Source of the DNA: Desulfacinum sp.
GTDB taxonomy: Bacteria > Desulfobacterota > Syntrophobacteria > Syntrophobacterales > DSM-9756
Assembly: GCA_014359885.1 (NCBI GenBank)
Contig: JACIYN010000054.1
Coordinates: 1-37,207, forward strand
Direction of reading: 5' to 3'
DNA: 37,207 bases
The notes under the pieces are model-generated. The model did no database searches. It was not told the origin of the DNA and saw nothing but the letters and a program-made list of their open reading frames with translations. A program made the translations under genes and the position numbers. This document shows positions 1 to 7,794 of this stretch, in pieces. Numbering within the stretch: position 1 is the first letter of the stretch; each line of letters starts with the position of its first letter.

Positions 1-1101
1 GATGCTGTCCCGGCACTGGAAGTCCACCTTGATCTGCATGGGGTAGCCCAGCCAGCCGAAGATGTCGATGCAGTCCCAGCCTTCCTTGTTGTCGCCCCGG
101 GGCGGGTAATAGTTGATGGTGACCTTGTGGTAGTAGTTCTTGTAGAGGCTGGGGTAGAGCTGGGGCTGGAGGATGTATTCCAGCACCGACAGCTTGCTTT
201 CTTCCTTGGTCTTGAAGGAATCCTTGTCGTCCAAGACCAGGCCGTCCCGGTTGCCCAGGATGTTGGTGGAATACCAGCCTTCCAGGCCCAGCATGCGGGC
301 CTTGAGGCCGGGGGCCAGGATGGTCTTCATGAGCGTCTGGCCCGTCTTGAAGTCCTTGCCCGCGATGGGTACCCGCTTTTCCCTGGCCAGCTCCACGAAG
401 GCCGGGATGTCCACGGTCAGGTTCGGCGCTCCGTTGATGTAGGGGATGCCGCTTTCCAGGGCCGCCAGGGCGTAGAGCATGCTCGGGGCGATGCGTGGGT
501 CGTCGGCGTCCACCGCCTTCTGGAGGGCTTCCACGGACTGGTGCGGCTCCTCGGCCTTGAGATGCACCTCCGTGCTGCCGCACCAGATCATGACGCACCG
601 GTCCACGCCGTTGTCTTGCTTGAACCGGGCGATGTCTTCCTTGAGGGCTTCCACGTGAGCCCGCAGGTTCGTTCCGGGCTTTACGTGGTTGCCGTCCAGG
701 TTCTTGACGAACCTCCGGTCGAAGACGGCCGGCATGGGTTGGATGGTTTCCAGGAAGTCCCTGATGGGATCCAGGTGATCGCGGTGGAGTACCTTGGCGA
801 AGGAGGCCGCCTCGTAGCCGTTGGCGTCGTAGATGTCCCAGCCCCCGAAGACCAGGTCCTCCAGGGAAGCCAGCGGGATGAAGTCCTTGATGCGCGGGAT
901 CCGGTACTCGTCCCGTTTCCCCAGCCGGATGGTGCCCAGTTGGGTGAGGGATCCGATGGGTTCCGCCAGGCCCCGCCGGACGGCTTCCACGCCCGCGATG
1001 AAGGTGGTGCTCACGGCTCCACCCACGCCGGGAATGAGCACTCCCAGTTTGCCCTTGGGAGGTTCGATCTGTTCCTTCCTCTTCAGCTGTCTTTCTTCCA
1101 A
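1..1101 (-). CDS. ino1: Inositol-3-phosphate synthase, 3' end cut by window
   Basis: Likely converts glucose 6-phosphate to 1L-myo-inositol 1-phosphate with internally recycled NAD, in the cytoplasm. The first 367 codons are present and the reading frame runs off the left edge. The N-terminus has a Rossmann-type Gly-rich turn (GVLIPGVGGAVST), followed by GTIRLGKRDEYRIP, and later motifs typical of this family: NGAPNLTVDIPAF, GKDFKTGQT and LGLEGWYSTNILGNRDG, the last two lying in the catalytic region. I chose the TTG start at 1101-1099 because GGAGG lies six bases upstream and no ATG fits before the Rossmann motif. The protein belongs to the longer bacterial/archaeal type rather than the eukaryotic one. 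In an anaerobe the product may feed phosphatidylinositol or di-myo-inositol phosphate synthesis; that part is inference. Downstream genes are outside the window. Confidence 0.88.
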   Translation of the reverse strand, partial: MEERQLKRKEQIEPPKGKLGVLIPGVGGAVSTTFIAGVEAVRRGLAEPIGSLTQLGTIRLGKRDEYRIPRIKDFIPLASLEDLVFGGWDIYDANGYEAASFAKVLHRDHLDPIRDFLETIQPMPAVFDRRFVKNLDGNHVKPGTNLRAHVEALKEDIARFKQDNGVDRCVMIWCGSTEVHLKAEEPHQSVEALQKAVDADDPRIAPSMLYALAALESGIPYINGAPNLTVDIPAFVELAREKRVPIAGKDFKTGQTLMKTILAPGLKARMLGLEGWYSTNILGNRDGLVLDDKDSFKTKEESKLSVLEYILQPQLYPSLYKNYYHKVTINYYPPRGDNKEGWDCIDIFGWLGYPMQIKVDFQCRDSI

Positions 1102-1216
1102 GGCTGTCCTCCGTATCTTCGAGATCCGAAAATCCGTCTGAATCCCCCAGCAATCTGCTTTTTTCCCATGCTTGAAGGAACGCCCCCATCCCTATACGGG
1201 CCGCCCGCAAACCGTG

Positions 1217-1744
1217 TCAAGGAAAAGCCCCTTCCAGGCGAAGCAGTGCTTTCTTGATCTCCAGGCCGCTGGAGTAGCCGCCCAGTCCGTTCCGGGCCAC
1301 CACCCGATGGCAGGGCACCACGATGGGCACCGGGTTGCGGCCGCAGGCCTGGGCCACGGCCCGGAACGCCCGGGGCCGCCCGACGGCTTCGGCCACTTCC
1401 CCATAGGTGCGGGTGGCTCCGTAGGAGATACGGCACAGTTCCTGCCAGACCGCCCGCTGGAAGGGCGTGCCTTCCTGGAAGTCCACCGCCACGTCCGGAT
1501 GCGCGCCCGAGCCCTGGAAATAGGCGGCCAATTGCGTTTCCAGAGCGGCCAGGTGATCGTTGGGGCTCAACCGGATCTTTCGCCCGCGGGCCACGGGCTC
1601 CAAAGCGTTCAGGACCCTTGTGACGGGGTCGGGTTCCGACGCCGGGTTGAGAAAGAGAAGGCTGCAGACGCCTTTCCGGGTGGCCGCCGCGGCGATGGTT
1701 CCCACGGGGCGGTAGGGCCCGATGGTGACCCACAGGAAGTCCAT
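1217..1744 (-). CDS. ogt: Methylated-DNA--protein-cysteine methyltransferase (Ogt/MGMT)
   Basis: Suicide repair enzyme that moves a methyl or alkyl group from O6-alkylguanine (or O4-alkylthymine) onto its own cysteine. The 175-residue protein has the active-site motif PCHRV with Cys145, preceded by GRNPVPIVV and followed by GLGGYSSGLEIKKALLRLEG, the usual C-terminal end of the family. The sequence FQRAVWQELCRISYGATRTYGEVAEAVGRPRAFRAVAQA is the DNA-binding helix-turn-helix with its arginine finger. The start at MDFLWV is preferred over upstream in-frame codons because AAAGGAGGG lies nine bases before it and the upstream part translates a dispersed palindromic repeat (TPACAGV). It is transcribed in the same direction as the inositol phosphate synthase, 115 bases upstream of it, so the two could share a transcript. 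Single-domain enzyme, no Ada regulatory domain. Confidence 0.93.
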   Translation of the reverse strand: MDFLWVTIGPYRPVGTIAAAATRKGVCSLLFLNPASEPDPVTRVLNALEPVARGRKIRLSPNDHLAALETQLAAYFQGSGAHPDVAVDFQEGTPFQRAVWQELCRISYGATRTYGEVAEAVGRPRAFRAVAQACGRNPVPIVVPCHRVVARNGLGGYSSGLEIKKALLRLEGAFP

Positions 1745-1783
1745 GGCGAACCCTCCTTTCGGGATGGTGGAGAATCTCCTGGG

Positions 1784-1904
1784 AGCTTGTCCGAGAACTC
1801 CGCAAACCGTCACTCCCGCGCAAGCGGGAGTCCATAGGTTCCCGGAAATCCTGGATCCCCGCTCCCCGTTCAAGCCGGGGACAAGCTTCGCGGGGATGAC
1901 GGAT
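1784..1904. repeat. Dispersed palindromic repeats upstream of ogt
   Basis: Two adjacent palindromic units. The first has arms CTCCCGC (1813-1819) and GCGGGAG (1824-1830) with loop GCAA. The second has nested arms: ATCCCCGC (1855-1862) with GCGGGGAT (1890-1897), and CCCCG (1864-1868) with CGGGG (1876-1880). The tract starts with AGCTTGTCCGAGAAC (1784-1798), which is nearly identical to the terminal inverted repeat of the element at 18746-18959. Such units are common between genes in many proteobacteria and yield spurious TPACAGV peptides when translated. Confidence 0.8.
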
Positions 1905-1933
1905 GGGCGTTGAACGGCGTAAATCTGCCGTTG

Positions 1934-2590
1934 TCAGACAGGCTCCTCGTCCAACAGGAAATCCGTGATGTAGGGGTTGGTCCTCATTTCGTCGGCCACC
2001 GTGGACGTGGGCCGGTCTCCGTAGTCGTGGCCCGGCCAGATGACCGTTTCCGGCGGCAGTTCAATGATTTTTTTAAGAGACTGCAGGAGTTGGTCGAAGG
2101 ACGCCCCCGGAAGGTCCGTTCGGCCCACGGCCCCCACGAACAGGGTGTCTCCCGTGAAGAGGTTGCCGTCGATGAGAAGGCAGCACGCCCCCGGAGTGTG
2201 GCCCGGGGTGTGGAGGAAGCGCAGGGTGAGCTTCCCGAAGGCGAGTTCGTCTCCGTCCTGGACGCGGATGTCCGCCGGCGGGGAGACCGGAAAGCCCATG
2301 GCCCGGGCGAACTGCTGGTTTTCCGGGCGCTGGAAGAAATCATCGTCCAGGGCGTGCAGCACAATGGGCGCTCCCAGGAGTTCCTTCATGCGCGCGTTGC
2401 CGCACGTGTGGTCCGCATGGCCGTGTGTGTTGACAATGTAGCGGCAAACGGCTTTATTGGCCTGGACAAGGGCCGCCAGCTCGTCTTCGTTGCCCGCGGG
2501 ATCGATGAGAATCGCCTCTCCCGTCTCCTCGTCCATCACCAGGTAGCAAAAGACTTCCATGAGCCCGACCGGTTTTTGAATGATCTTCAT
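1934..2590 (-). CDS. Metallo-beta-lactamase fold hydrolase, glyoxalase II-like
   Basis: A 218-residue hydrolase of the hydroxyacylglutathione hydrolase (GloB)-like branch of the metallo-beta-lactamase fold. The metal-binding motif THGHADH (His56, His58, Asp60, His61) is intact, as are HTPGHTPG (third metal site), [18 protein letters not shown] (bridging Asp) and WPGHDYG (last His). The protein lacks the C-terminal substrate domain of classical glyoxalase II, so the substrate may be a thioester other than S-lactoylglutathione; short proteins of this kind are common in anaerobes. The start is supported by GCGGAGGAA eight bases before the ATG. It stands as a single gene, divergent from the methyltransferase gene at 2737 and pointing towards ogt. 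Confidence 0.88.
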   Translation of the reverse strand: MKIIQKPVGLMEVFCYLVMDEETGEAILIDPAGNEDELAALVQANKAVCRYIVNTHGHADHTCGNARMKELLGAPIVLHALDDDFFQRPENQQFARAMGFPVSPPADIRVQDGDELAFGKLTLRFLHTPGHTPGACCLLIDGNLFTGDTLFVGAVGRTDLPGASFDQLLQSLKKIIELPPETVIWPGHDYGDRPTSTVADEMRTNPYITDFLLDEEPV

Positions 2591-2736
2591 GGTGGATTCC
2601 TCCGCGTGCGTGGGCCCGAACCATTGAGTCGAGCGTTATGGGATTCGTAACGTGGGGTTTTCGCCTGCGCCGGCAGCATGCCGGGAAGCCCTGCCGGAGC
2701 CTTCCCATACATTCCGAACCCGCAGGATACACCACA

Positions 2737-3573
2737 ATGGCCCAGGAAAAGAAGAATGTCAAAAGGCCTGGCGGGTGGCTGCACGTACTGGAATGCCGTG
2801 GAAGGATCTCCCCCGGGGCCATCCATCGCCTGCCGGGCTGTTTGGGATCGTGGCCGGAACCTCCCTATACGTACCTTTTCTTTGGGAGGAAACCCACGGG
2901 AGAGATCCGCCGGGTGGTGGAAAGAGCCGTTTCAGGAAGGATCACCCGTGAATACGCCTTGGAATTCCACCAGTGGCAGCAGCCAAGGCCGCCGACTCTC
3001 ACCGTCGGGCCCTTTCTCATCACAGCCGAATCCCCCGGGGCTCCACCGGGCGAGGGCGTACTGCCCATCGCGCTCAAGACAGGCCTGGTTTTCGGGACCG
3101 GCATGCATCCCACCACGCGGGCCTGCCTCCTGTTGCTGGATCGCGTCCTTCGGGACGCCCTTTGCCGGGAGGTGGTGGATCTGGGAACGGGGACGGGGGT
3201 GCTGGCCTTGGCCGCCGCACGACTGGGCGCGCGCCGGGTGGTGGCCCTGGACGTGAACCCCCTGGCGGTGAAGGAAGCGGCGGAAAACGCCGCTCTGAAC
3301 GGCCTGGAAGGGATCGTCTTTCCCGTGGTGGGCCGGGATCTGCAGGCGGTGGGGATGTTCGGGGATCTTCTCCTCATGAACCTGGAGTGGCCCAGCCTGC
3401 AGGGGGTCCTTCGCCGGAAGGGCTGGCGGCGTTTTTCCCGGGTGCTGGCGTCGGGTTTTCTTTCGGCCCAGTACCCGAAATTTCTAAAGTACCTGCCCGA
3501 CGACTTTCGGGTAAAGGAGCGCATCACCGTGGACGGGTGGGAGGCTGTGGAGGCCTGTCGTATCGCCGAATGA
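2737..3573 (+). CDS. PrmA-like class I SAM-dependent methyltransferase
   Basis: A 278-residue protein whose C-terminal two thirds match the ribosomal protein L11 methyltransferase (PrmA) family: [25 protein letters not shown], then motif [45 protein letters not shown]. In true PrmA the catalytic region carries an Asn-Ile pair; here it is NLEWPS, so the substrate could be a different protein. The N-terminal 100 residues are poorly conserved. The ATG at 2737 (MAQEKK) is chosen over an in-frame ATG 99 bases upstream because the intervening codons look non-coding; the ribosome binding site (GCAGGA) is weak. The gene is divergent from the hydrolase at 1934-2590 and separated by 400 bases from the operon downstream. 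Confidence 0.75.
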   Translation: MAQEKKNVKRPGGWLHVLECRGRISPGAIHRLPGCLGSWPEPPYTYLFFGRKPTGEIRRVVERAVSGRITREYALEFHQWQQPRPPTLTVGPFLITAESPGAPPGEGVLPIALKTGLVFGTGMHPTTRACLLLLDRVLRDALCREVVDLGTGTGVLALAAARLGARRVVALDVNPLAVKEAAENAALNGLEGIVFPVVGRDLQAVGMFGDLLLMNLEWPSLQGVLRRKGWRRFSRVLASGFLSAQYPKFLKYLPDDFRVKERITVDGWEAVEACRIAE

Positions 3574-3605
3574 AACATTGTTTCAGAAAAAGCGCGGGTT
3601 CGTTG

Positions 3606-3634
3606 TTGACAAACTTTTTGCAATCTCCTACAAA
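3606..3634 (+). promoter_or_regulatory. Candidate sigma70-type promoter of the leucine-degradation leader
   Basis: TTGACA at 3606-3611 is a perfect -35 box. It is separated by 17 bases from TACAAA (3629-3634), which matches four of six bases of TATAAT. The segment is clearly more AT-rich than its surroundings. A transcript from here would start near 3641 and cross the 21-codon ORF and the terminator before reaching the acyl-CoA dehydrogenase start at 3978. Confidence 0.55.
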
Positions 3635-3770
3635 AACCTGGAACAAGCTGTCCCTTGAGATAAACCGATCCCGCAAACGCTCGATCCCGTGCTCTTTTCG
3701 TCTCACGCTCTGCTACCGAAAGCGCCTTTTCCCTGTGGCAGCGGGACTCTTCCCTTAGAGGCTCACACGC

Positions 3771-3836
3771 ATGTTCCGGTTGAACGGCGAAAAGACGTGG
3801 CAGTGGTTGTGTTCATCTGAAAGGGTGCCTGCGTGA
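3771..3836 (+). CDS. Possible 21-residue leader peptide before an intrinsic terminator
   Basis: An ATG-initiated ORF of 21 codons with AGAGG about ten bases upstream; it ends in TGA at 3834-3836, only four bases before the 5' arm of the terminator hairpin at 3841. The peptide begins MFRLNGEKTWQWL and ends in VPA; it carries two tryptophans (Trp10 and Trp12), two leucines and a Pro close to the stop. A ribosome at the stop codon would cover the hairpin's 5' arm, which is the geometry of translation-coupled attenuation. An alternative weak pairing exists between ACG/GGCA at about 3793-3800 and TGCC/CGT at about 3827-3834. That it is translated is an inference; no homologue is known to me. Confidence 0.35.
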   Translation: MFRLNGEKTWQWLCSSERVPA

Positions 3837-3840
3837 AGAG

Positions 3841-3880
3841 GGCCGCGTTCTGTTGCGATCAAGACAGAATGCGGCCTTTT
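3841..3880 (+). terminator. Strong intrinsic terminator or attenuator hairpin
   Basis: The arms GGCCGCGTTCTGT (3841-3853) and ACAGAATGCGGCC (3864-3876) form a 13-bp stem with one G-U pair and a 10-base loop, followed at once by TTTTCTGTTT. The U-rich tail is only on the plus-strand side. It lies 97 bases before the ATG of the acyl-CoA dehydrogenase and 268 bases after the methyltransferase stop, so it could end the upstream gene or, given the promoter at 3606, act as an attenuator of the operon that follows. Confidence 0.85.
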
Positions 3881-3977
3881 CTGTTTCCGATTCGACGTTC
3901 GACTCTCGTTTTCAAGGTTCCCGGGACGGGGGAGGCACCGCAGCCGACCGGCCGCCCGAAAAGCGAAGGAGGAAGCG

Positions 3978-5159
3978 ATGGATTTCCAGTTGAGCGAAGA
4001 ACAACGCATGATGAGGGAGATGGTCTACAAGTGGTCGGTCAACGAGCTGGGGCCTCTTCAGGAAAAGATCGACGAGGAAGACTGGTTTCCTCCTGACTTT
4101 TTCAAGAAGTGTGCGGAAATCGGGATCCTGGGGATCACCATCGATGAAAAGTACGGGGGCCTGGGCGGCGACGTGCTCATGCAGACCATCGCCGTGGAGG
4201 AGATGAGCCGGATCTGCCCGGGGCTGGCCATGACCTATGCCGCCCATTCCAACCTGTGCATGAACAACATCCACAAGAACGCCAATGAATTCCTGAAGGA
4301 AAAGTACCTGCCGCCCATGGTGGCCGGGGAAAAGATCGGAGCCCTGGGCCTGACGGAGCCCAACGCGGGATCCGACGCCATGAGCCTTCGTACCCGCGCC
4401 GAAAGAAAGGGCGACAAGTACATCCTGAATGGCACCAAGATGTTCATCACCAACGGCCCCATTGCGGACGTGATGCTGGTCTATGCCAAGACGGCGCCGG
4501 AAAGGGGCGCCAAGGGGATCAGCGCCTTCATCGTGGAAAAGGACTTTCCCGGTTTTTCCGTATCGAGAAAGCTCAAGAAGTGCGGCATGCGCGGGTCCCC
4601 CACGGGCGAGCTGGTCTTCGAGGACTGCGAGGTGCCGGCGGAAAACCTGGTGGGCGAGGAAAACATGGGCGTCCACGTGATGACCAGCGGTCTGGACATC
4701 GAGCGGATCGTGCTGGCCGGAGGATCCGTGGGCATGGCCCAGCAGGCCCTGGACTATTCGGTGCGCTACGCGGCGGAACGGGAACAATTCGGCCAGCCCA
4801 TCGGCAACTTCCAGATGATTCAGCAGAAATTGGCGGACATGTACGCCCGCACGGAAGCCGCGCGGCTCATGGTCTACCGGGCCGCCGAGTTGGCCCAGAA
4901 GGCGCCCCGCGGCGGGAAGGGAACGGAGCTCACCAAGCAGGCGGCGGCGGCGGTCCTGTTGGCTTCGGAAACGGCCACCTGGGTCTGCAACCAGGCCATC
5001 CAGATCCACGGCGGCTACGGCTACTGCCTGGAATTTCCCGTGCAGAAGCTCTGGCGGGACGCCAAACTGTATGAAATCGGGGCCGGCACCAACGAGATCC
5101 GGCGCATCATCGTGGCCCGGGAGCTCCTTCGGGAAGCCTTCGCCCGCGCCGGAAAATAA
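3978..5159 (+). CDS. ivd: Isovaleryl-CoA dehydrogenase-type acyl-CoA dehydrogenase
   Basis: FAD-dependent oxidation of isovaleryl-CoA to 3-methylcrotonyl-CoA, with electrons passed to ETF. The 393-residue protein has the acyl-CoA dehydrogenase signatures ALGLTEPNAGSDA and QLAD/YARTEAARLM-type helices, and QIHGGYGYCLEFPVQKLWRDAKLYEIGAGTNEIRR. The substrate call rests on the catalytic base. Most family members have a Glu directly before the GT of the C-terminal motif, whereas here that residue is Ala369. A Glu appears instead in GLDIERIVLAGG (Glu242), the position used by isovaleryl-CoA dehydrogenase. The start has GAAGGAGGAAG upstream. It is the first gene of a four-gene operon with enzymes matching later steps of leucine degradation, which supports the substrate assignment. 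Confidence 0.85.
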   Translation: MDFQLSEEQRMMREMVYKWSVNELGPLQEKIDEEDWFPPDFFKKCAEIGILGITIDEKYGGLGGDVLMQTIAVEEMSRICPGLAMTYAAHSNLCMNNIHKNANEFLKEKYLPPMVAGEKIGALGLTEPNAGSDAMSLRTRAERKGDKYILNGTKMFITNGPIADVMLVYAKTAPERGAKGISAFIVEKDFPGFSVSRKLKKCGMRGSPTGELVFEDCEVPAENLVGEENMGVHVMTSGLDIERIVLAGGSVGMAQQALDYSVRYAAEREQFGQPIGNFQMIQQKLADMYARTEAARLMVYRAAELAQKAPRGGKGTELTKQAAAAVLLASETATWVCNQAIQIHGGYGYCLEFPVQKLWRDAKLYEIGAGTNEIRRIIVARELLREAFARAGK

Positions 5160-5181
5160 CACTGCGGGGAATCCCCTCCGG

Positions 5182-5202
5182 CCCCCCTTTGAGAAAGGGG
5201 GG
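5182..5202. repeat. Palindromic CCCCCCTTT/AAAGGGGGG repeat
   Basis: Nine-base arms 5182-5190 and 5194-5202 with loop GAG. A related unit with shorter arms lies at about 8996-9020. This is a widely dispersed type of intergenic palindrome. It directly follows the ivd stop codon and precedes the heptamer array at 5214. Confidence 0.75.
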
Positions 5203-5213
5203 AGGAACGGCCC

Positions 5214-5280
5214 ACGGCTCACGGCTCACGGCTCACGGATTACGGATTACGGCTCACGGACCACGGATAACGGACCACGG
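5214..5280. repeat. 7-bp tandem array, unit ACGGNNN
   Basis: Nine consecutive heptamers plus a final ACGG. In order, the variable triplets after ACGG are CTC, CTC, CTC, ATT, ATT, CTC, ACC, ATA, ACC. The ACGG core never varies while the three other bases do. The final ACGG supplies the GG of the GGAGG ribosome binding site of the enoyl-CoA hydratase gene at 5289. Confidence 0.93.
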
Positions 5281-5288
5281 AGGCGCAC

Positions 5289-6071
5289 ATGGAACAGCAG
5301 GTGGTCTTGGAAGAACGGCAAGGGCAGGTGGCGATTCTCACCCTGAATCGCCCCGAAGTCATGAATTCCCTCAATTTCGCCATGTTGCGCGGCCTGCACG
5401 AGAAGGTGGAATCCCTCCGGTTCGATAACGACGTGCGGGTGATCATCATCACCGGCGCCGGCCCCAAGGCCTTTTGTGCCGGCGCGGACCTCAAGGAACG
5501 GGCCACGCTCAATGACCAGCAGGTGAAGGAATTCATCCTCACCATCCGCAATCTCTTCACCAACATCGAATACCTTCCCAAGCCGGTGATCGCCGCCGTG
5601 AACGGAATCGCTTTGGGCGGCGGCACCGAACTGGCCCTGGCCTGCGACATTCGCATCGCGTCCACCACGGCCACCATGGGACTCACGGAAACGAGGCTTG
5701 CCATCATCCCCGGGGCGGGCGGGACCCAGCGGCTGCCCCGCCTGGTGGGTCGCGGCAAGGCCAAGGAGCTCATCTTCACGGGCCGGCGCGTGGGCGCCGA
5801 GGAGGCCCTGTCCATCGGTCTTGTGAACCAGGTGGCGGAACCGGAAAAGCTCCTGGACGCCTGCCTGGAGATGGCGGGCATGATCTGCGAAACGGGGCCC
5901 ATCGCCATTCAGCAGGCCAAGTACGCCATCAACTACGGGCTGGAAACGGATCTTCACACCGGGCTTGCCATCGAATCCAACGCCTACTGGATCACCATCC
6001 CCACGGAAGACCGCCTGGAGGGACTGGCGGCCTTCCGGGAGAAGAGAAAGCCCGTCTACAAGGGCAAGTAG
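5289..6071 (+). CDS. Enoyl-CoA hydratase/isomerase, probably 3-methylglutaconyl-CoA hydratase
   Basis: A 260-residue crotonase-fold protein. It has the oxyanion-hole segment FCAGADLKER, then NGIALGGGTELALACDIRIAS with the first catalytic Glu, and GLTETRLAIIPGAGGTQRLPRLVGRGKAKELIFTGRRV with the second. Both glutamates needed for hydration are present, and the ETRLAIIPGAGG context resembles AUH-type methylglutaconyl-CoA hydratases. Position between isovaleryl-CoA dehydrogenase and a carboxyltransferase supports hydration of 3-methylglutaconyl-CoA to HMG-CoA, though a general short-chain enoyl-CoA hydratase cannot be excluded. GGAGG six bases before the ATG fixes the start. The leader between ivd and this gene is almost entirely repeat DNA. 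Confidence 0.82.
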   Translation: MEQQVVLEERQGQVAILTLNRPEVMNSLNFAMLRGLHEKVESLRFDNDVRVIIITGAGPKAFCAGADLKERATLNDQQVKEFILTIRNLFTNIEYLPKPVIAAVNGIALGGGTELALACDIRIASTTATMGLTETRLAIIPGAGGTQRLPRLVGRGKAKELIFTGRRVGAEEALSIGLVNQVAEPEKLLDACLEMAGMICETGPIAIQQAKYAINYGLETDLHTGLAIESNAYWITIPTEDRLEGLAAFREKRKPVYKGK

Positions 6072-6115
6072 CCGGTCCGCCGCGGCACGGGACGCGCCAG
6101 GGAAAGGGTGACGCC

Positions 6116-7717
6116 ATGAGTGATGCAAGAGCGCAGAACAGGGCCTTCTGGGAGAACGAGGAGCTGAAGTTGGATGAGCGGGTCTACCAGGCCATGTGGC
6201 CCGGCGGGGAGGCGGCCGTCCAGCGGCTGGCCAAGCAGGGCAAGCAGCCGGTGCGCCAGCTCATCCAGAAGCTGATCGATCCGGGAACGGAATTTTACGA
6301 ATTGAGCCGCCTGGCGGGCTTCGGGATGCATTATCCCGGTGTGGAGGATGTGCCCTGCGGCGGGATCGTGACGGGCCTGGGGAAGATCTACGGCAACTGG
6401 ACCATGATCATCGCCAACGACAGCCGGGTGAAGGCGGGAACCTACTTCCCCATCACGCTGAAAAAGCACATGCGGGCCCAGGCCATCGCCGAGCAGTGCG
6501 GTCTCAACTGCGTCTACATCGCCGACTCGGGCGGGGCCTTTCTTCCCATGCAGGCCGACGTCTTCCCCGATGACGGCCATTTCGGGTCCATGTTCTACAA
6601 CATGGCCCGCATGTCGGCCAAGGGTCTCAAGCAGATCACTCTGAGCACGGGCGGTAACACGGCCGGCGGGGCCTACATCGTCTTCATGGCCTGTCAGGCC
6701 GTAATGATCGACCGCATGGCCTATTCCTTCCTGGGCGGGCCCCCGCTGGTGAAGGCGGCCACGGGGGAAGTGATCTCGGCGGAGGATCTGGGCGGAGCCC
6801 GGGTGCACACCCAGATTTCCGGAGGCGCCGACCATTTCTGCCGGACCCAGGACGAGGCCATCGAGAAGGTGCGGGAAATCCTCTCCCTGGAGCGGCCCCA
6901 GGAGCTGCAGATCCACCGTTATGCCGAGTCTCCGCCCCAAGTTCCGGTGGAGACCATCTACGAAGAGCTCCCGGCCAAGATCCACCAGGGAATCAACGTG
7001 CGCAACATCATCCGCGCCATCGCCGACGACAGCCACTTTATCGAATACAAAAGGAACTACGCTCCGGGCCGTGGCGACAACATCGTCACCGGAAAGATAC
7101 GCCTCAAGGGTATCCCCGTGGGCATCATCGCTTCCAACGGCCTGGGGATCATCTTCGTGGAGGCGGCTCGGAAGGCCACGGAATGGATCGTGCGCTGCTC
7201 CCAGGAAAAGACGCCGCTTCTCTTCATCCAGAGTTCCCCCGGGTACATGGTGGGATCCGAATCGGAACACATGGGCATCGGAAAATACGGCGCGGACATG
7301 GTGCGGGCCGTTTCCTGTGCCCAGGTGCCCCGCATCCAGCTGGTGATCGGCCCGGACAACGGCGCGGCCAACTACGGCATGTGCGGGCGCGCCTATCGGC
7401 CCCATTTTCTCTTTTCCACCATGCGCGCGCGCACGTCGGTCATGAGCGGCCGGTCGGCGGCGGAGGTGCTCCTGACCATCGAAGAGCGCAAGCGGGAAGC
7501 CCAGGGCAATCCCATGAGCGAAGGGGAAAAGCAGGCTTTCCGCCAGCAGATGATCGAAAAGTACGACGGGGAGGCCCATCCCTTCTTTTGCGGGGCACGG
7601 CTCCTCAACGATCGCGTGCTCAAGTTCCGGGAGATCCGGGACTGGCTGGCCGTGGCCTTTGAGGTGAGCCTCTTGAAGCCCATCGGGGAGCCGGCCTTCG
7701 GCAACCTCCGGTTTTAA
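6116..7717 (+). CDS. Acyl-CoA carboxylase carboxyltransferase, methylcrotonyl-CoA carboxylase beta type
   Basis: A 533-residue biotin-dependent carboxyltransferase with the usual duplicated crotonase fold. The N half has YIADSGGAFLPMQADVFPDDGHFGSMFYNMARMSAKGLKQI and GGNTAGGAYIVFMACQAVMID; the C half has GIIASNGLGIIFVEAARKATEWIVRCSQEKTPLLFIQSSPGYMVGSESEHMGIGKYGADMVRA and GPDNGAANYGMCGRAYRPHFLFSTMRARTSVMSG. These fit 3-methylcrotonyl-CoA carboxylase beta subunits, and a glutaconyl-CoA decarboxylase alpha subunit is a related possibility. No biotin carboxylase or biotin carrier gene lies in the window, so a partner must be encoded elsewhere or the enzyme works as a decarboxylase. The ribosome binding site before ATG 6116 is only moderate (GGGAAAGGGTGA). 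Confidence 0.85.
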   Translation: MSDARAQNRAFWENEELKLDERVYQAMWPGGEAAVQRLAKQGKQPVRQLIQKLIDPGTEFYELSRLAGFGMHYPGVEDVPCGGIVTGLGKIYGNWTMIIANDSRVKAGTYFPITLKKHMRAQAIAEQCGLNCVYIADSGGAFLPMQADVFPDDGHFGSMFYNMARMSAKGLKQITLSTGGNTAGGAYIVFMACQAVMIDRMAYSFLGGPPLVKAATGEVISAEDLGGARVHTQISGGADHFCRTQDEAIEKVREILSLERPQELQIHRYAESPPQVPVETIYEELPAKIHQGINVRNIIRAIADDSHFIEYKRNYAPGRGDNIVTGKIRLKGIPVGIIASNGLGIIFVEAARKATEWIVRCSQEKTPLLFIQSSPGYMVGSESEHMGIGKYGADMVRAVSCAQVPRIQLVIGPDNGAANYGMCGRAYRPHFLFSTMRARTSVMSGRSAAEVLLTIEERKREAQGNPMSEGEKQAFRQQMIEKYDGEAHPFFCGARLLNDRVLKFREIRDWLAVAFEVSLLKPIGEPAFGNLRF

Positions 7718-7764
7718 GTTCCGTCACGCAAGGTGGGAGGGGAAAGGGTAGAAATTTCATTGGG

Positions 7765-7794
7765 TCTCACGCCAAGGCGCGAAGACGCAAAGAA
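7765..7794. repeat. Dispersed GACGCAAAGA-type repeat
   Basis: A CTCACGCCAAGGCGCGAAGA tract running into GACGCAAAGAA. A second copy of the same family lies at about 33301-33353, where it runs up to a start codon, and a diverged piece is at about 11226-11251. It fills part of the 197-base gap between the carboxyltransferase and the HMG-CoA lyase-like gene; the rest of that gap shows no clear signal apart from AAGGAGG at its end. Confidence 0.7.

Noticed and set aside
127..1257. A 376-codon plus-strand frame at the left edge
   Set aside because: The minus strand encodes inositol-3-phosphate synthase over the same bases with conserved motifs.
1722..1913. Small plus-strand ORF with TPAQAGV text
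   Set aside because: This peptide comes from a dispersed palindromic repeat and is a well-known false gene signature.
3790..3812. Sigma54-like TGGCAG...TTG sequence in the leader
   Set aside because: The GG to GC spacing is wrong; the -12 element would be two bases too close.
3771..3836. The short ORF considered as a true tnaC homologue or trp leader
   Set aside because: The spacing between the Trp residues and the terminal Pro differs from TnaC, and the operon that follows is not tryptophanase or trp biosynthesis. Only the architecture is similar.
3641..3977. Known riboswitch classes in the leader before ivd
   Set aside because: I compared it by eye with glycine, cobalamin, c-di-GMP, fluoride and guanidine motifs and saw no match. 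A covariance-model search would be decisive.
5214..5280. Heptamer arrays considered as CRISPR arrays
   Set aside because: No spacers, no repeat of 23-47 bases, and no cas genes in the window.
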